Shown one piece after another: positions 53,195 to 62,523 of a stretch of 64,000 nucleotides of DNA (position 1 is its first letter; every line of letters starts with the position of its first letter). Location of the stretch: assembly GCA_965198905.1 (NCBI GenBank), contig OZ240678.1:2604001-2668000 (forward strand), written 5' to 3'. The position numbers and the translations under genes are program-made. The notes beneath the pieces were generated by a model that was not told the origin of the DNA, ran no database searches, and saw nothing but the letters and a program-made list of their open reading frames with translations. Origin of the DNA: CAHJWH01 sp965198905 (GTDB lineage: Bacteria > Pseudomonadota > Alphaproteobacteria > Caulobacterales > Caulobacteraceae).

Positions 53195-53470
53195 ATGGCT
53201 GAAGAACCTGACAGCATGATCCTGCCGATGCTTCGCGAGATTCGGCAGAGCCAAGCCGAAATAGCTGCTCGTTTGGAGCGGCTGGAGCGCGACGTTGGTG
53301 TTCACTTCAGCCGGCTAGAGCGAGACGTCAAAGACCTGCGCACAACCTTCATGTACGTGGCTGGAGCCGCAACAGTCGCCGATCATCGTGTCCGCGAGGT
53401 CGACGAGCGCGTCGACGATCTCGACGAGAAGATGAAGGCTCTCGAAGCCGCCCTGGCGGAGAAGTCCTGA
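53195..53470 (+). CDS. Coiled-coil protein between nuoF and nuoG
   Basis: 91 residues: a long heptad-type helix (QSQAEIAARLERLERDVGVH, FSRLERDVKDLRTT), a short hydrophobic patch (FMYVAGAATVADH), then another coiled coil (VREVDERVDDLDEKMKALEA). No known domain. The start is 11 bases after the nuoF stop, and its stop overlaps the nuoG ATG (TGATG). It would form an oligomeric rod; a role in complex I is unproven. Confidence 0.65.
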   Translation: MAEEPDSMILPMLREIRQSQAEIAARLERLERDVGVHFSRLERDVKDLRTTFMYVAGAATVADHRVREVDERVDDLDEKMKALEAALAEKS

Positions 53471-55509
53471 TGCCCATCGCCAAGGTCAACGGCCAAGAGG
53501 TCGAGTTCGAGCCCGGCATGACCGTGCTCCAGGTGGCGGAACTGGCGGGGGAGGAGATCCCGCGCTTCTGCTATCACGAGCGGCTGTCCATCGCCGGCAA
53601 CTGCCGCATGTGCCTGGTGGAGGTGAAGCCCGGCCCGCCCAAGCCCCAGGCCAGCTGCGCGCTCCCCGCCGCCGACAAGCAGGAGATCTTCACCAACACG
53701 CCCATGGTGAAGAAGGCCCGCGAGGGGGTGATGGAGTTCCTGCTCATCAACCACCCGCTGGACTGCCCGATCTGCGACCAGGGCGGCGAGTGCGACCTGC
53801 AGGACGAGGCCATGGGCTATGGCCGCGACGACAGCCGCTACGTCGAAAACAAGCGCGCGGTGGAGGAGAAATTCCTTGGGCCGCTGATCAAGACGCAGAT
53901 GACCCGCTGCATCCAGTGCACCCGCTGCGTGCGCTTCTCCACCGAGATCGCGGGTGTCTCTGAGATGGGCATGATCTCCCGCGGCGAGGACGCCGAGATC
54001 ACCAGCTATCTGCAGGAGGCGCTGACCAGCGAGCTGTCCGGCAACCTGGCCGACGTCTGCCCCGTAGGCGCCCTGACCCACAAGCCCTGGGCCTTCAACT
54101 ACAGGCCCTGGGAGCTGAAGAAGACCGAGAGCATCGATGTGATGGACGCCCTGGGCAGCGCCATCCGCGTGGACTCTAAGGGCTCCGAGGTCATGCGCAT
54201 CCTGCCGCGCGTGAACGAGGACATCAACGAGGAGTGGATCAGCGACAAGACCCGCTATGTCGCCGACGGCCTGCTGCGCCAGCGCCTCGACCGGCCCTTC
54301 GTGCGGGTGGGCGGCAAGCTGAAGCCCGCCACCTGGGCCGAGGCGTTCGCCGCCGTCGCCGGCAAGCTGCGCGCCACCTCGCCCGACCGGATCGGCGTGA
54401 TCGCCGGCGATCTCCAGGACGCGGAGTCCATGAAGGCGGCGATGGACCTGTTCTCTTCGCTCGGCGTGAAGAGCCTGGACTGCCGCCAGGACGGCGCCAA
54501 GATCGGCCACGGTCCGCGCGAGAGCTGGCTGTTCAACACCACCATCGCCGGGATCGAGATGCTCGACCGTCTGCTGTTGATCGGCACCAATCCGCGCCGC
54601 GAGGCTCCGCTGCTGAACGCGCGCATCCGCAAGGCCTGGCTGAAAGGCAAGCTGAACGTCGGCCTGATCGGCGAGGCGGCCGACCTGCGCTACGGCTATG
54701 ATTACCTTGGCGCCGGCCCCGCCTCGCTGCAGAAGCTGGCGGACGGGGAGGGCGAGTTCTCCAAGGACGGCAAGTCGGTCGGGATCGTGGTGGGTCAGGG
54801 GGCGCTCGCCCGCAGCGACGGCGCGGCCGTGCTGAACCTCGCCGCCAAGTGCGCCTCGACCTTCGGGGGCACGTTCAACGTGTTGCACACCGCCGCCAGC
54901 CGCGTGGCCGGGCTCGACATGGGCTTTCTGCCCCGCGCTGGCGGCCGAGACAGGGCCGGCATGTTGAAGGGCGAGATGGACGTGGTGGTGCTGCTCGGCG
55001 CCGACGAAATCGACATGGCCGCGCTCGGCCGGGCGTTCGTGGTCTATATCGGCAGCCATGGCGATGCGGGCGCCAATCGCGCCGATGTCATCCTGCCGGG
55101 CTCGGCCTATGTCGAAAAGCCCGGCATTTATGTGAACACCGAGGGCCGGGTGCAGGTCGCGCCCCGCGCCACCTTCCCCAAGGGCGAGGCCAAGGAAGAC
55201 TGGGCGATCCTGCGCGCCTTGTCCGATCACCTGGGCGCCAAGTTGCCTTATGACAGCCTGGAGCAGCTCCGCGCCAGGCTGATCGCCGACCACCCCACCT
55301 TCGGCCGGGTGGACTATGCGCGAGGGACCTCCGGCCCCGGGCCGGACTTCGCCAGCTTCGGCGAGGCGGGCGAGCTGTCCGACGCGCCTTTCGCCAGCCC
55401 GGTGCACGACTTCTACCTCACCAACCCCATAGCCCGCGCCAGCGTCACCATGGCCGAGTGCTCCGCTTCGCTGCGCGAGTCGCACGCGCGGCTGGAGGCG
55501 GCGGAATGA
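53470..55509 (+). CDS. nuoG: NADH-quinone oxidoreductase subunit G
   Basis: 679 residues. N-terminal [2Fe-2S] domain (PRFCYHERLSIAGNCRMCLV), the His-ligated [4Fe-4S] site (HPLDCPICDQGGECDLQDEA), a further four-Cys site (TRCIQCTRCVRFSTEIAG) and the molybdopterin oxidoreductase-like domain with VCPVGALTHKPWAFNYRPWE. The 75-kDa subunit carries several clusters of the electron chain. It is the last gene before a long palindromic repeat. Confidence 0.97.
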   Translation: MPIAKVNGQEVEFEPGMTVLQVAELAGEEIPRFCYHERLSIAGNCRMCLVEVKPGPPKPQASCALPAADKQEIFTNTPMVKKAREGVMEFLLINHPLDCPICDQGGECDLQDEAMGYGRDDSRYVENKRAVEEKFLGPLIKTQMTRCIQCTRCVRFSTEIAGVSEMGMISRGEDAEITSYLQEALTSELSGNLADVCPVGALTHKPWAFNYRPWELKKTESIDVMDALGSAIRVDSKGSEVMRILPRVNEDINEEWISDKTRYVADGLLRQRLDRPFVRVGGKLKPATWAEAFAAVAGKLRATSPDRIGVIAGDLQDAESMKAAMDLFSSLGVKSLDCRQDGAKIGHGPRESWLFNTTIAGIEMLDRLLLIGTNPRREAPLLNARIRKAWLKGKLNVGLIGEAADLRYGYDYLGAGPASLQKLADGEGEFSKDGKSVGIVVGQGALARSDGAAVLNLAAKCASTFGGTFNVLHTAASRVAGLDMGFLPRAGGRDRAGMLKGEMDVVVLLGADEIDMAALGRAFVVYIGSHGDAGANRADVILPGSAYVEKPGIYVNTEGRVQVAPRATFPKGEAKEDWAILRALSDHLGAKLPYDSLEQLRARLIADHPTFGRVDYARGTSGPGPDFASFGEAGELSDAPFASPVHDFYLTNPIARASVTMAECSASLRESHARLEAAE

Positions 55510-55523
55510 GGCGCGCGCGGCTG

Positions 55524-55644
55524 GCCCCCTCCACCGTGCTTCGCATGGTCCCCATCCCCCAGGGGGGGAGGATTGGAAGCTTGGCGCCGCATCGATCCTC
55601 CCCCTCTGGGGGAGGGGGACCCCACGCAGTGGGGTGGAGGGGGC
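55524..55644. repeat. Long inverted repeat between nuoG and nuoH
   Basis: Left arm CCCCCTCCACC, GTCCCC, CCCCCAGGGGGGGAGGAT and right arm ATCCTCCCCCTCTGGGGGAG, GGGGAC, GGGGTGGAGGGGG are near-complementary over ~50 bases each. It can form a very stable long hairpin in mRNA. Confidence 0.8.
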
Positions 55645-55684
55645 CCGTCCGCGCCTCCACGCCTTTCCAGATCAGAGCCGCCGC

Positions 55685-56749
55685 ATGAACTTCTGGTCCA
55701 CCCCCGTCGGCTGGAGCCTCATGACCCTCGGCGGCGTGCTGGCGGTGACCGTCGGCGTGCTCGTCAGCCTAGCCTTCCTGCTTCTGTCCGACCGCAAGAT
55801 CTGGGCCGGCGTGCAGATGCGCAAGGGGCCCAACGTGGTCGGGCCGTTCGGGATGATGCAGTCCTTCGCCGACTTCTTGAAGTTCGTGCTGAAGGAGCCG
55901 ATCATCCCGGCCGGCGCCGACAAGATCGTCTTCATCATCGCGCCCTTGATCACCTACATCCTGGCCTTCGGCAGCTGGGCGGTGATCCCGTTCGCGCCGG
56001 GCTGGGTGGTGTCCAACATCAATGTCGGCATCCTGTACCTGCTCGGCGTGTCCTCGCTCGGCGTCTACGGCGTGATCATGGGCGGCTGGGCGTCCAACTC
56101 CAAGTATCCGTTCCTGGGCGCGCTCCGCTCGGCGGCGCAGATGGTGAGCTACGAGGTCTCCATCGGGTTGATCATCCTTACGGTGATCCTGCTGGCGGGG
56201 TCGATGAACCTATCCACCATCGTGGAGCACCAGGCCGGAGGCTTCTGGAACTGGAACATGCTGGGCGGCGGCGGGTGGAGGAACTGGCCGCTGGTCGTGG
56301 TCATGTTCCCGATGATGGTGATCTTCTTCATCTCCGCCCTGGCCGAAACCAACCGTCCGCCCTTCGACCTTTCGGAGGCGGAGTCCGAGCTCGTGGCCGG
56401 CTTCCAGGTGGAATACTCCTCCACGCCCTACCTGCTGTTCATGATCGGCGAGTACGCCAACATCGTTCTGATGTGCGCCATGCTCAGCGTGCTGTTCATG
56501 GGCGGCTGGACCTCGCCCATCCCCTTGCCCTTCCTGCACCTTCCGTTCTGGCTGTCCGAGGTGGTCAGCTTCTTCTGGATGGCGGTGAAGATGGGCTTCT
56601 GGTTCTTCATGTTCGCCATGGTGAAGGCCATCGTCCCCCGCTACCGCTACGACCAGCTCATGCGCTTAGGGTGGAAGGTCTTCCTGCCCACCTCGCTGGT
56701 TTGCGTAGTGGCGGTGAGCGCTTGGCGGGTGTTCGTGGTGGGTGCATAG
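55685..56749 (+). CDS. nuoH: NADH-quinone oxidoreductase subunit H
   Basis: 354 residues, eight transmembrane helices. DRKIWAGVQMRKGPNVVGPF, the quinone-pocket text LAETNRPPFDLSEAESELVA and the C-terminal PRYRYDQLMRLGWKVFLP identify NuoH (ND1). It joins the hydrophilic arm to the membrane arm. Confidence 0.97.
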   Translation: MNFWSTPVGWSLMTLGGVLAVTVGVLVSLAFLLLSDRKIWAGVQMRKGPNVVGPFGMMQSFADFLKFVLKEPIIPAGADKIVFIIAPLITYILAFGSWAVIPFAPGWVVSNINVGILYLLGVSSLGVYGVIMGGWASNSKYPFLGALRSAAQMVSYEVSIGLIILTVILLAGSMNLSTIVEHQAGGFWNWNMLGGGGWRNWPLVVVMFPMMVIFFISALAETNRPPFDLSEAESELVAGFQVEYSSTPYLLFMIGEYANIVLMCAMLSVLFMGGWTSPIPLPFLHLPFWLSEVVSFFWMAVKMGFWFFMFAMVKAIVPRYRYDQLMRLGWKVFLPTSLVCVVAVSAWRVFVVGA

Positions 56750-56781
56750 CAAGGCCGCCGTCTCGAGGGCATGAGGCAGGT

Positions 56782-56985
56782 ATGAATATATGGATGAGGG
56801 CGCTGGGATTGGGGGTTGCAGGATACTTTATCCTCAACGCTATCGGGGGCGCTCAAACCGGGAAGCTGCGTTTTGTCTATATGCGTGCGGATAGAGAGCA
56901 AAATCCCTCTATGTTTTGGCTGGGCGCCGCCGTTAGTTTGGTTGTTGGCTTTGCGGCTCTGATTTCTGCTTTGTTCGGTAGTTGA
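56782..56985 (+). CDS. Small membrane protein between nuoH and nuoI
   Basis: 67 residues: a hydrophobic helix (MRALGLGVAGYFILNAIGG), a charged middle (RFVYMRADREQNPS) and a second helix (LGAAVSLVVGFAALISALFG). The DNA is clearly richer in A/T than the flanking genes. GAGGCAGGT lies before ATG 56782. No family known. It is one of two low-GC inserts within the nuo operon. Confidence 0.55.
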   Translation: MNIWMRALGLGVAGYFILNAIGGAQTGKLRFVYMRADREQNPSMFWLGAAVSLVVGFAALISALFGS

Positions 56986-57025
56986 TGCGGCATGTTCATG
57001 ATACGAATAAATTGGATTGGCCACA

Positions 57026-57517
57026 ATGTTTGAACGCCTGCAACAAGCCGCTAAGGGCGCAGCGCTGATGGACTTCGTGGGGGCCTTCGGGCTGGCCATG
57101 AAGTACATGGTGCGGCCCAAGGCCACCATCTACTACCCCTTCGAGAAGGGGCCGCTCAGCCCGCGCTTCCGGGGGGAACATGCCCTGCGCCGCTATCCCA
57201 ACGGGGAGGAGCGCTGCATCGCCTGCAAGCTGTGCGAGGCCATCTGCCCGGCCTGGGCCATCACCATCGAGGCGGAGCCCCGGGCCGACGGCTCCAGGCG
57301 CACCACCCGCTACGACATCGACATGGTGAAGTGCATCTATTGCGGCCTGTGCCAGGAGGCCTGCCCGGTGGACGCCATCGTGGAGGGCCCCAACTACGAG
57401 TTCACCGTGGAGACCCGCGAGGAGCTGCTCTACGACAAGGCCAAGCTGCTCGACAACGGCGACCGCTGGGAACGCGAGATCGCCAAGAACCTGGAGCTGG
57501 ACGCGGCGTACCGGTGA
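57026..57517 (+). CDS. nuoI: NADH-quinone oxidoreductase subunit I
   Basis: 163 residues from ATG 57026. Two [4Fe-4S] ferredoxin motifs: ERCIACKLCEAICPAWAI and VKCIYCGLCQEACPVDAI, for clusters N6a and N6b. TTG 57017 would add three residues. Confidence 0.97.
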   Translation: MFERLQQAAKGAALMDFVGAFGLAMKYMVRPKATIYYPFEKGPLSPRFRGEHALRRYPNGEERCIACKLCEAICPAWAITIEAEPRADGSRRTTRYDIDMVKCIYCGLCQEACPVDAIVEGPNYEFTVETREELLYDKAKLLDNGDRWEREIAKNLELDAAYR

Positions 57518-57529
57518 TCCACCCCTCTC

Positions 57530-57694
57530 CCCTTGCGGGAGAGGGAGGGGCCCGCGTGTCGACAGACACGTGGGAGGGTGAGGGGCCGCACCGCGTTTCA
57601 AGCTGCGAGCGTCGTTACGTCCGGCCGCAGCGCGACCCCTTACCCTTTCCATGCTGGCGCATGAGCCCCTTCCCTCTCCCGCAAGGGGAGAGGG
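57530..57694. repeat. Two related hairpin units between nuoI and nuoJ
   Basis: At 57530-57585: CCTCTCCCC-TTGC-GGGAGAGG and CGTGTC-GACA-GACACG. At 57672-57694: CCCTCTCCC-GCAA-GGGGAGAGG. These share the design of the repeat between sufA and valS. The ~275-base gap holds no gene. Confidence 0.75.
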
Positions 57695-57794
57695 GGAGAT
57701 AGGGGAGTAGCGCTTCTATTATCCGTGCTTTAGGAAGGCGCGACTCTGACTGACTGGCTCGCGCCGGCCGATCTTGTGTGTGAAGGGGAGCGCG

Positions 57795-58418
57795 TTGGAT
57801 CTGCAGGCCATAGCCTTTTACGTGCTGTCTGCGATCACCATCGGCTCAGCCCTGATGGTCGTCACCGCCCGTAATCCGGTGCATTCCGTCCTCTTCCTGA
57901 TCACCACCTTCTTCACCTGCGCCGGCCTGTTCGTCATGCTCGGCGCGGAGTTCCTGGCCATGCTGCTGGTGGTCGTCTACGTCGGCGCGGTGGCGGTGCT
58001 GTTTCTGTTCGTCGTCATGATGCTGGACGTGGACTTCGGCTCGCTCCGCTCCGGCTTCGCGCGCTACCTGCCCATCGGCGGCGTGGTGGCGGCGGTGCTA
58101 CTGGGCGAGATGATTCTGGTGGCGAGCGCGGTCGGAGACCGGGGCGCGGCGGTGACCACTCATTATGCGGTCAGCCCTTACTCCAACACCGAACAGATCG
58201 GACGGGTTCTGTACACCGACTACATCTACTTCTTCGAGGCGGCGGGCATGGTGCTGCTGGTGGCCATGATCGGAGCCATCGTGCTGACGCTGCGCCACAA
58301 GCCGGGCGTAAAGCGGCAGGACATCTCCGCCCAGGTCGCCCGCACCGCCGCCACGGGCATGAGGATCGTCACCGACGTGAAGATCGGCGCCGGAGTCGGC
58401 GAAGGGATCGACGCATGA
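57795..58418 (+). CDS. nuoJ: NADH-quinone oxidoreductase subunit J
   Basis: 207 residues from TTG 57795, chosen because GGGGAG lies five bases upstream and the product starts DLQAIAFYVLSAITIGSAL as in relatives; another TTG at 57774 adds seven residues. Five transmembrane helices; the ND6 motif VVVYVGAVAVLFLFVVMMLD is intact. There is no ATG near the family start. Confidence 0.93.
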   Translation: MDLQAIAFYVLSAITIGSALMVVTARNPVHSVLFLITTFFTCAGLFVMLGAEFLAMLLVVVYVGAVAVLFLFVVMMLDVDFGSLRSGFARYLPIGGVVAAVLLGEMILVASAVGDRGAAVTTHYAVSPYSNTEQIGRVLYTDYIYFFEAAGMVLLVAMIGAIVLTLRHKPGVKRQDISAQVARTAATGMRIVTDVKIGAGVGEGIDA

Positions 58419-58723
58419 GCGTGGGCCTCAATCCCTACCTGACCGTCGCCGCGATCCTGTTCACCATCGGGGTGTTCGGCATCTTCGTGAACCGCCGCAA
58501 CATCATCATCATCATGATGGCCATCGAGCTGATCCTGCTGGCCGTGAACATCAACCTGGTGGCCTTCTCCAGCTTCTTGCACGAGGTGACCGGCCAGATC
58601 TTCGCCATGTTCGTGTTGACGGTTGCGGCCGCCGAGGCGGCGGTGGGTCTGGCGATCCTGGTCACCTTCTTCCGCAACCGCGGCGACATCGCGGTGGACC
58701 AAGCCAACATGATGAAGGGCTGA
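58415..58723 (+). CDS. nuoK: NADH-quinone oxidoreductase subunit K
   Basis: 102 residues, three helices; MAIELILLAVNINLVAFSSF and AAAEAAVGLAILVTFFRN contain the two buried glutamates of ND4L used in proton movement. Its ATG overlaps the nuoJ stop. Confidence 0.97.
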   Translation: MSVGLNPYLTVAAILFTIGVFGIFVNRRNIIIIMMAIELILLAVNINLVAFSSFLHEVTGQIFAMFVLTVAAAEAAVGLAILVTFFRNRGDIAVDQANMMKG

Positions 58724-58763
58724 GCTATGGTGCGGTCAGCCCGGGGCGCCTCGCTCTCATTCG

Positions 58764-58844
58764 GCCTCATCCCGAGCCTGTCGAAGGACGAGGCCGCGGC
58801 GCGCCCGGCGGACGCCTCGTCCTTCGACAAGCTCAGGATGAGGC
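58764..58844. repeat. Palindromic element between nuoK and nuoL
   Basis: Arms of 31 bases, starting GCCTCATCC-x-GAGC and ending AAGGACGAGGC, match at about 29 positions around a 19-base centre. The CTTCGAC/GTCGAAG text recalls the REP pair before sufS, but the family is different. Confidence 0.85.
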
Positions 58845-58897
58845 GAAGGCTGGCGGTGCAGCTCAACCGGTTTGAAGCGGAAGTGGCCTAACCGACC

Positions 58898-61003
58898 ATG
58901 GAAGCACTGCTCGTCATCCTTGTCTTCGCGCCCTTGCTTGCGGCTGCTGTCGCGGGCCTATCCGGGCGGCGCATCGGCGACGTCCCCTCCATGGCCGTGA
59001 CCACCGGCCTGCTGGCCCTGTCCTGCGCCCTAGCCTGGTACACCTTCGTCCAGGTGGCGTGGGGCAGCTGGACCCAGCACTATGTGTTCCAGCTGCTGCC
59101 CTTCATCGACGTGGGCCAGTTCCAGTCGGCCTGGTCGATCCGGCTCGACACATTGTCGGCGGTGATGCTGATCGTGGTGACCACGGTCAGCTTCCTCGTG
59201 CACCTCTATTCCTGGGGGTACATGGCCGACGACGACAGCAAGCCACGCTTCTTCGCCTATCTGTCGCTGTTCACCTTCGCCATGCTGATGCTGGTGACCT
59301 CGGCCGACTTCATGCAGCTGTTCTTCGGCTGGGAGGGCGTGGGGCTGGCGAGCTATCTGCTGATCGGCTTCTGGTTCAAAAAGTCCACCGCCAACGCCGC
59401 CTCCATCAAGGCCTTCGTCGTCAACCGGGTGGGGGACTTCGGCTTCGCGCTCGGCATCATGACGGTGTTCTGGATGTTCCACACCATCCGCTTCGCCGAG
59501 CTGTTCCCGCTGATCGCAGCTAAGCAAAACTTAAGCTGGGTGTTCGCGGGTGTGAGCTGGAGCGGGCTGGATATCGCGGGCTTCCTGCTGTTCATCGGCG
59601 CGGCCGGCAAGTCGGCGCAGTTCTTCCTGCACGTCTGGCTGCCGGACGCCATGGAGGGCCCGACGCCGGTCAGCGCCCTGATCCACGCTGCGACCATGGT
59701 GACCGCCGGCGTCTACATGCTTTGCCTGCTCTCGCCGCTCTACGAGTACGCGCCGGTCGCGCGCGCCATCGTCACCGTGATTGGAGCTATCACCTGCCTG
59801 TTCGCCGCCACTGTCGGGCTGGCCCAGAACGACATCAAGCGGGTGATCGCCTATTCGACCTGCTCTCAGCTCGGCTACATGTTCTTCGCCGCAGGGCTCG
59901 GTGTTTATCAGGCGGCGATGTTCCACCTGTTTACCCACGCCTTCTTCAAGGCGTTGCTGTTCCTAGGCGCGGGCTCGGTCATCCATGGGATGCACCACGA
60001 GCAGGACATGCGCCGCATGGGCCACCTAACGAAGTATCTGCCGGTGACTTTCGGCGTGATGATCGTGGGCACCATCGCCATCACGGGCCTGGGCATCCCT
60101 GGCCTCGACCTCGGGTTCGCCGGCTTCTACTCCAAGGACGCCATCATCAACGCGGCCTTCGTGGCAGGGGGCGACCACCGGGCCTACGGCTATTTCGCCT
60201 ACATCATCGGCACGCTGGTGGCGGGGCTGACCTCCTTCTACTCCTGGCGGCTGGCCTTCATGACCTTCAACGGGAAGGCCAAGTGGGAGACCATCGCCTC
60301 TCACGGCGACAGTCCGCAGGGCGCCCATGTCGCCCATCCCGACACCAGTCACGCCTCGGCCGCCCAACTCGAGACTCATTCGGAGCCCGACACAAATCCG
60401 CGGACCGATGACGGCCATGCCGGCCACAAGGCGTTCAAGCCGCACGAGAGTCCCTGGGTCATGCTCGTGCCCCTGCTCGCCCTGTCAGTGGGCGCGATCT
60501 TCTCGGGCGGGGTGTTTGACCGCATGTTCATCGGCGAAGGTCGTGACGCGTTCTGGCGCGGGGCGATCTTCACCAGCCCCCACAACACCACCTTGGCCCA
60601 CATCGAGCAGCTACCGCTCTGGGCCGCTCAGGCGCCGTTAGTGCTGTCGCTGATCGGACTGGCGGTGGCGGCCTATTACTACCTGCTGCATCCGGCCTAT
60701 GCGAAGGCGATCGCGGACAATAACGGCATCTTGTACCGCTTCGTCTACAACAAGTGGTACTTCGACGAGATCTACAACGCGACCTTCGTCAGGGGAACCA
60801 GGGCGCTCGGCGACTTCCTCTGGAAGACTGTCGACCAGAAAATCATCGACGGCGGCGGCCCCAACGGCGTGGCTTGGCTGTCCGCCCGGGCGGGGCGTGG
60901 CCTGGCCCTGTTGCAGAGCGGCTATCTCTACCACTATGCATTCGTGATGCTGCTGGGGGTGGCGGGTCTGCTGACTTACGCGCTGCTGGCCTGGAAGCAC
61001 TGA
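58898..61003 (+). CDS. nuoL: NADH-quinone oxidoreductase subunit L
   Basis: 701 residues, the largest antiporter-like subunit. FFGWEGVGLASYLLIGFW, HVWLPDAMEGPTPVSALIHA and the long C-terminal amphipathic helix region are as in NuoL (ND5). It pumps protons at the far end of the membrane arm. A His/Asp-rich loop occurs at ~465-515 (GAHVAHPDTSHASAAQLETH). Confidence 0.97.
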   Translation: MEALLVILVFAPLLAAAVAGLSGRRIGDVPSMAVTTGLLALSCALAWYTFVQVAWGSWTQHYVFQLLPFIDVGQFQSAWSIRLDTLSAVMLIVVTTVSFLVHLYSWGYMADDDSKPRFFAYLSLFTFAMLMLVTSADFMQLFFGWEGVGLASYLLIGFWFKKSTANAASIKAFVVNRVGDFGFALGIMTVFWMFHTIRFAELFPLIAAKQNLSWVFAGVSWSGLDIAGFLLFIGAAGKSAQFFLHVWLPDAMEGPTPVSALIHAATMVTAGVYMLCLLSPLYEYAPVARAIVTVIGAITCLFAATVGLAQNDIKRVIAYSTCSQLGYMFFAAGLGVYQAAMFHLFTHAFFKALLFLGAGSVIHGMHHEQDMRRMGHLTKYLPVTFGVMIVGTIAITGLGIPGLDLGFAGFYSKDAIINAAFVAGGDHRAYGYFAYIIGTLVAGLTSFYSWRLAFMTFNGKAKWETIASHGDSPQGAHVAHPDTSHASAAQLETHSEPDTNPRTDDGHAGHKAFKPHESPWVMLVPLLALSVGAIFSGGVFDRMFIGEGRDAFWRGAIFTSPHNTTLAHIEQLPLWAAQAPLVLSLIGLAVAAYYYLLHPAYAKAIADNNGILYRFVYNKWYFDEIYNATFVRGTRALGDFLWKTVDQKIIDGGGPNGVAWLSARAGRGLALLQSGYLYHYAFVMLLGVAGLLTYALLAWKH

Positions 61004-61016
61004 GGGAGGCCGACTG

Positions 61017-62498
61017 ATGACCGGTATCCTCTCTCTCACTACTTTTGCGCCCCTGATTGGCGCGTTGCTGATCCTGGCGTTCAAGCAGTTCGCGCCCAGG
61101 TCGGATGTCGCGCGCAACGCCCGCTGGATCGCGCTGCTCACTACGCTGGTGACGCTTGCCCTGGCGATCCTGATGGTGGCGGGCTTCGATACTTCCCAGT
61201 CCGGCATGCAGTTCAGCGAGAACCTGCCATGGTTCGGCGAAGTCAGTTACCGGATGGGGGTGGACGGGATCAGCCTCCTGCTTGTCCTGCTCACCGCATT
61301 CCTCATGCCGATCTCTATCGTCGCCAGCTGGACGCCGATCAAGGATCGGGTGGCGGAGTACATGATCGCCTTCCTGGTGCTGGAGACGCTGATGATCGGG
61401 GCCTTCCTGGCCATGGACCTGATCGTCTTCTACATCTTCTTCGAAGGCACCCTGGTGCCGATGTTCCTGATCATCGGCATTTGGGGTGGCAAGAACCGGG
61501 TCTACGCCGCCTACAAGTTCTTCCTCTACACCCTGGCCGGCTCTGTGCTGATGCTGGCCGCCATCCTGACCATGGCCGGGGTCGCCGGCACCACCTCCAT
61601 CCCCGAGCTGATGGCCTACCATTTCGCGCCCGGCGTGCAGATCTGGCTGTGGCTGGCCTTCTTTGCCTCGTTTGCGGTGAAGATGCCCATGTGGCCGGTG
61701 CATACTTGGCTGCCCGACGCCCACGTGGAGGCGCCCACCGCCGGATCGGTGATCCTGGCCGGCGTGCTGCTGAAGCTGGGCGGCTACGGGTTCCTACGCT
61801 TCAGTCTGCCAATGTTCCCCTATGCGTCGAGCTACTTCACGCCGCTGGTGTTCGCCCTCTCTGTGATCGCCATCATTTACACTTCCCTGGTCGCCTTCCG
61901 GCAGACGGACATGAAGAAGCTGATCGCCTATTCGTCGGTGGCGCACATGGGCTTCGTCACCATGGGTATCTTTTCCGGCAACATCCAGGGCATCCAGGGC
62001 GCGCTGTTCCAGATGCTGAGCCACGGGGTGATCTCGGGCGCGCTGTTCTTGTGCGTCGGCGTGGTCTACGACCGTATGCACACCCGCGAGATCGCCTTCT
62101 ACGGAGGGCTGGCGAACCGGATGCCGTGGTATGCGGCGGTGTTCATGCTGTTCACCATGGGCAATGTGGGGCTGCCCGGCACGAGCGGGTTCGTCGGCGA
62201 GTTCCTGACCATGACCGGCGCGTACGGCGTCTCCACCACCACCGCCCTTTTCGCCGCCACCGGCGTGATCCTGTCGGCGGTCTATGCCCTGACGCTTTAC
62301 CGCCGCGTGGTGTTCGGGGAGTTGGTCAACCCCAAGCTCGCCGCCATCACCGACCTGGACTGGCGTGAGGTCGCAATCTTTACGCCCCTGATCGTAGGCG
62401 CGCTCATTCTTGGCGTCTATCCGCACCTGGTGACCGATGTGACCGCTTCGTCCGTCGACCGGCTGATCGACCTTTGGCACGCGGGGGCGGCCGGGTGA
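61017..62498 (+). CDS. nuoM: NADH-quinone oxidoreductase subunit M
   Basis: 493 residues. VDGISLLLVLLTAFLMPISI, FFEGTLVPMFLIIGIWGG, HTWLPDAHVEAPTAGSVILA and SSVAHMGFVTMGIFSGN are conserved ND4 motifs with the channel Glu and Lys residues. Starts 13 bases after nuoL. Confidence 0.97.
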   Translation: MTGILSLTTFAPLIGALLILAFKQFAPRSDVARNARWIALLTTLVTLALAILMVAGFDTSQSGMQFSENLPWFGEVSYRMGVDGISLLLVLLTAFLMPISIVASWTPIKDRVAEYMIAFLVLETLMIGAFLAMDLIVFYIFFEGTLVPMFLIIGIWGGKNRVYAAYKFFLYTLAGSVLMLAAILTMAGVAGTTSIPELMAYHFAPGVQIWLWLAFFASFAVKMPMWPVHTWLPDAHVEAPTAGSVILAGVLLKLGGYGFLRFSLPMFPYASSYFTPLVFALSVIAIIYTSLVAFRQTDMKKLIAYSSVAHMGFVTMGIFSGNIQGIQGALFQMLSHGVISGALFLCVGVVYDRMHTREIAFYGGLANRMPWYAAVFMLFTMGNVGLPGTSGFVGEFLTMTGAYGVSTTTALFAATGVILSAVYALTLYRRVVFGELVNPKLAAITDLDWREVAIFTPLIVGALILGVYPHLVTDVTASSVDRLIDLWHAGAAG

Positions 62499-62523
62499 GA
62501 ACGTCAATCATGAGCCCGACCCA

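Noticed and set aside
53383..55485. 700-codon open frame antisense to nuoG, and similar long antisense frames (29737-31518, 38530-39873, 51819-53150, 44040-45917, 25937-27832 upstream part)
   Set aside because: In GC-rich DNA the complementary strand of real genes often lacks stops. These translations are rich in Arg, Gly, Ala, His and Asp without family motifs, and the sense-strand genes are certain.
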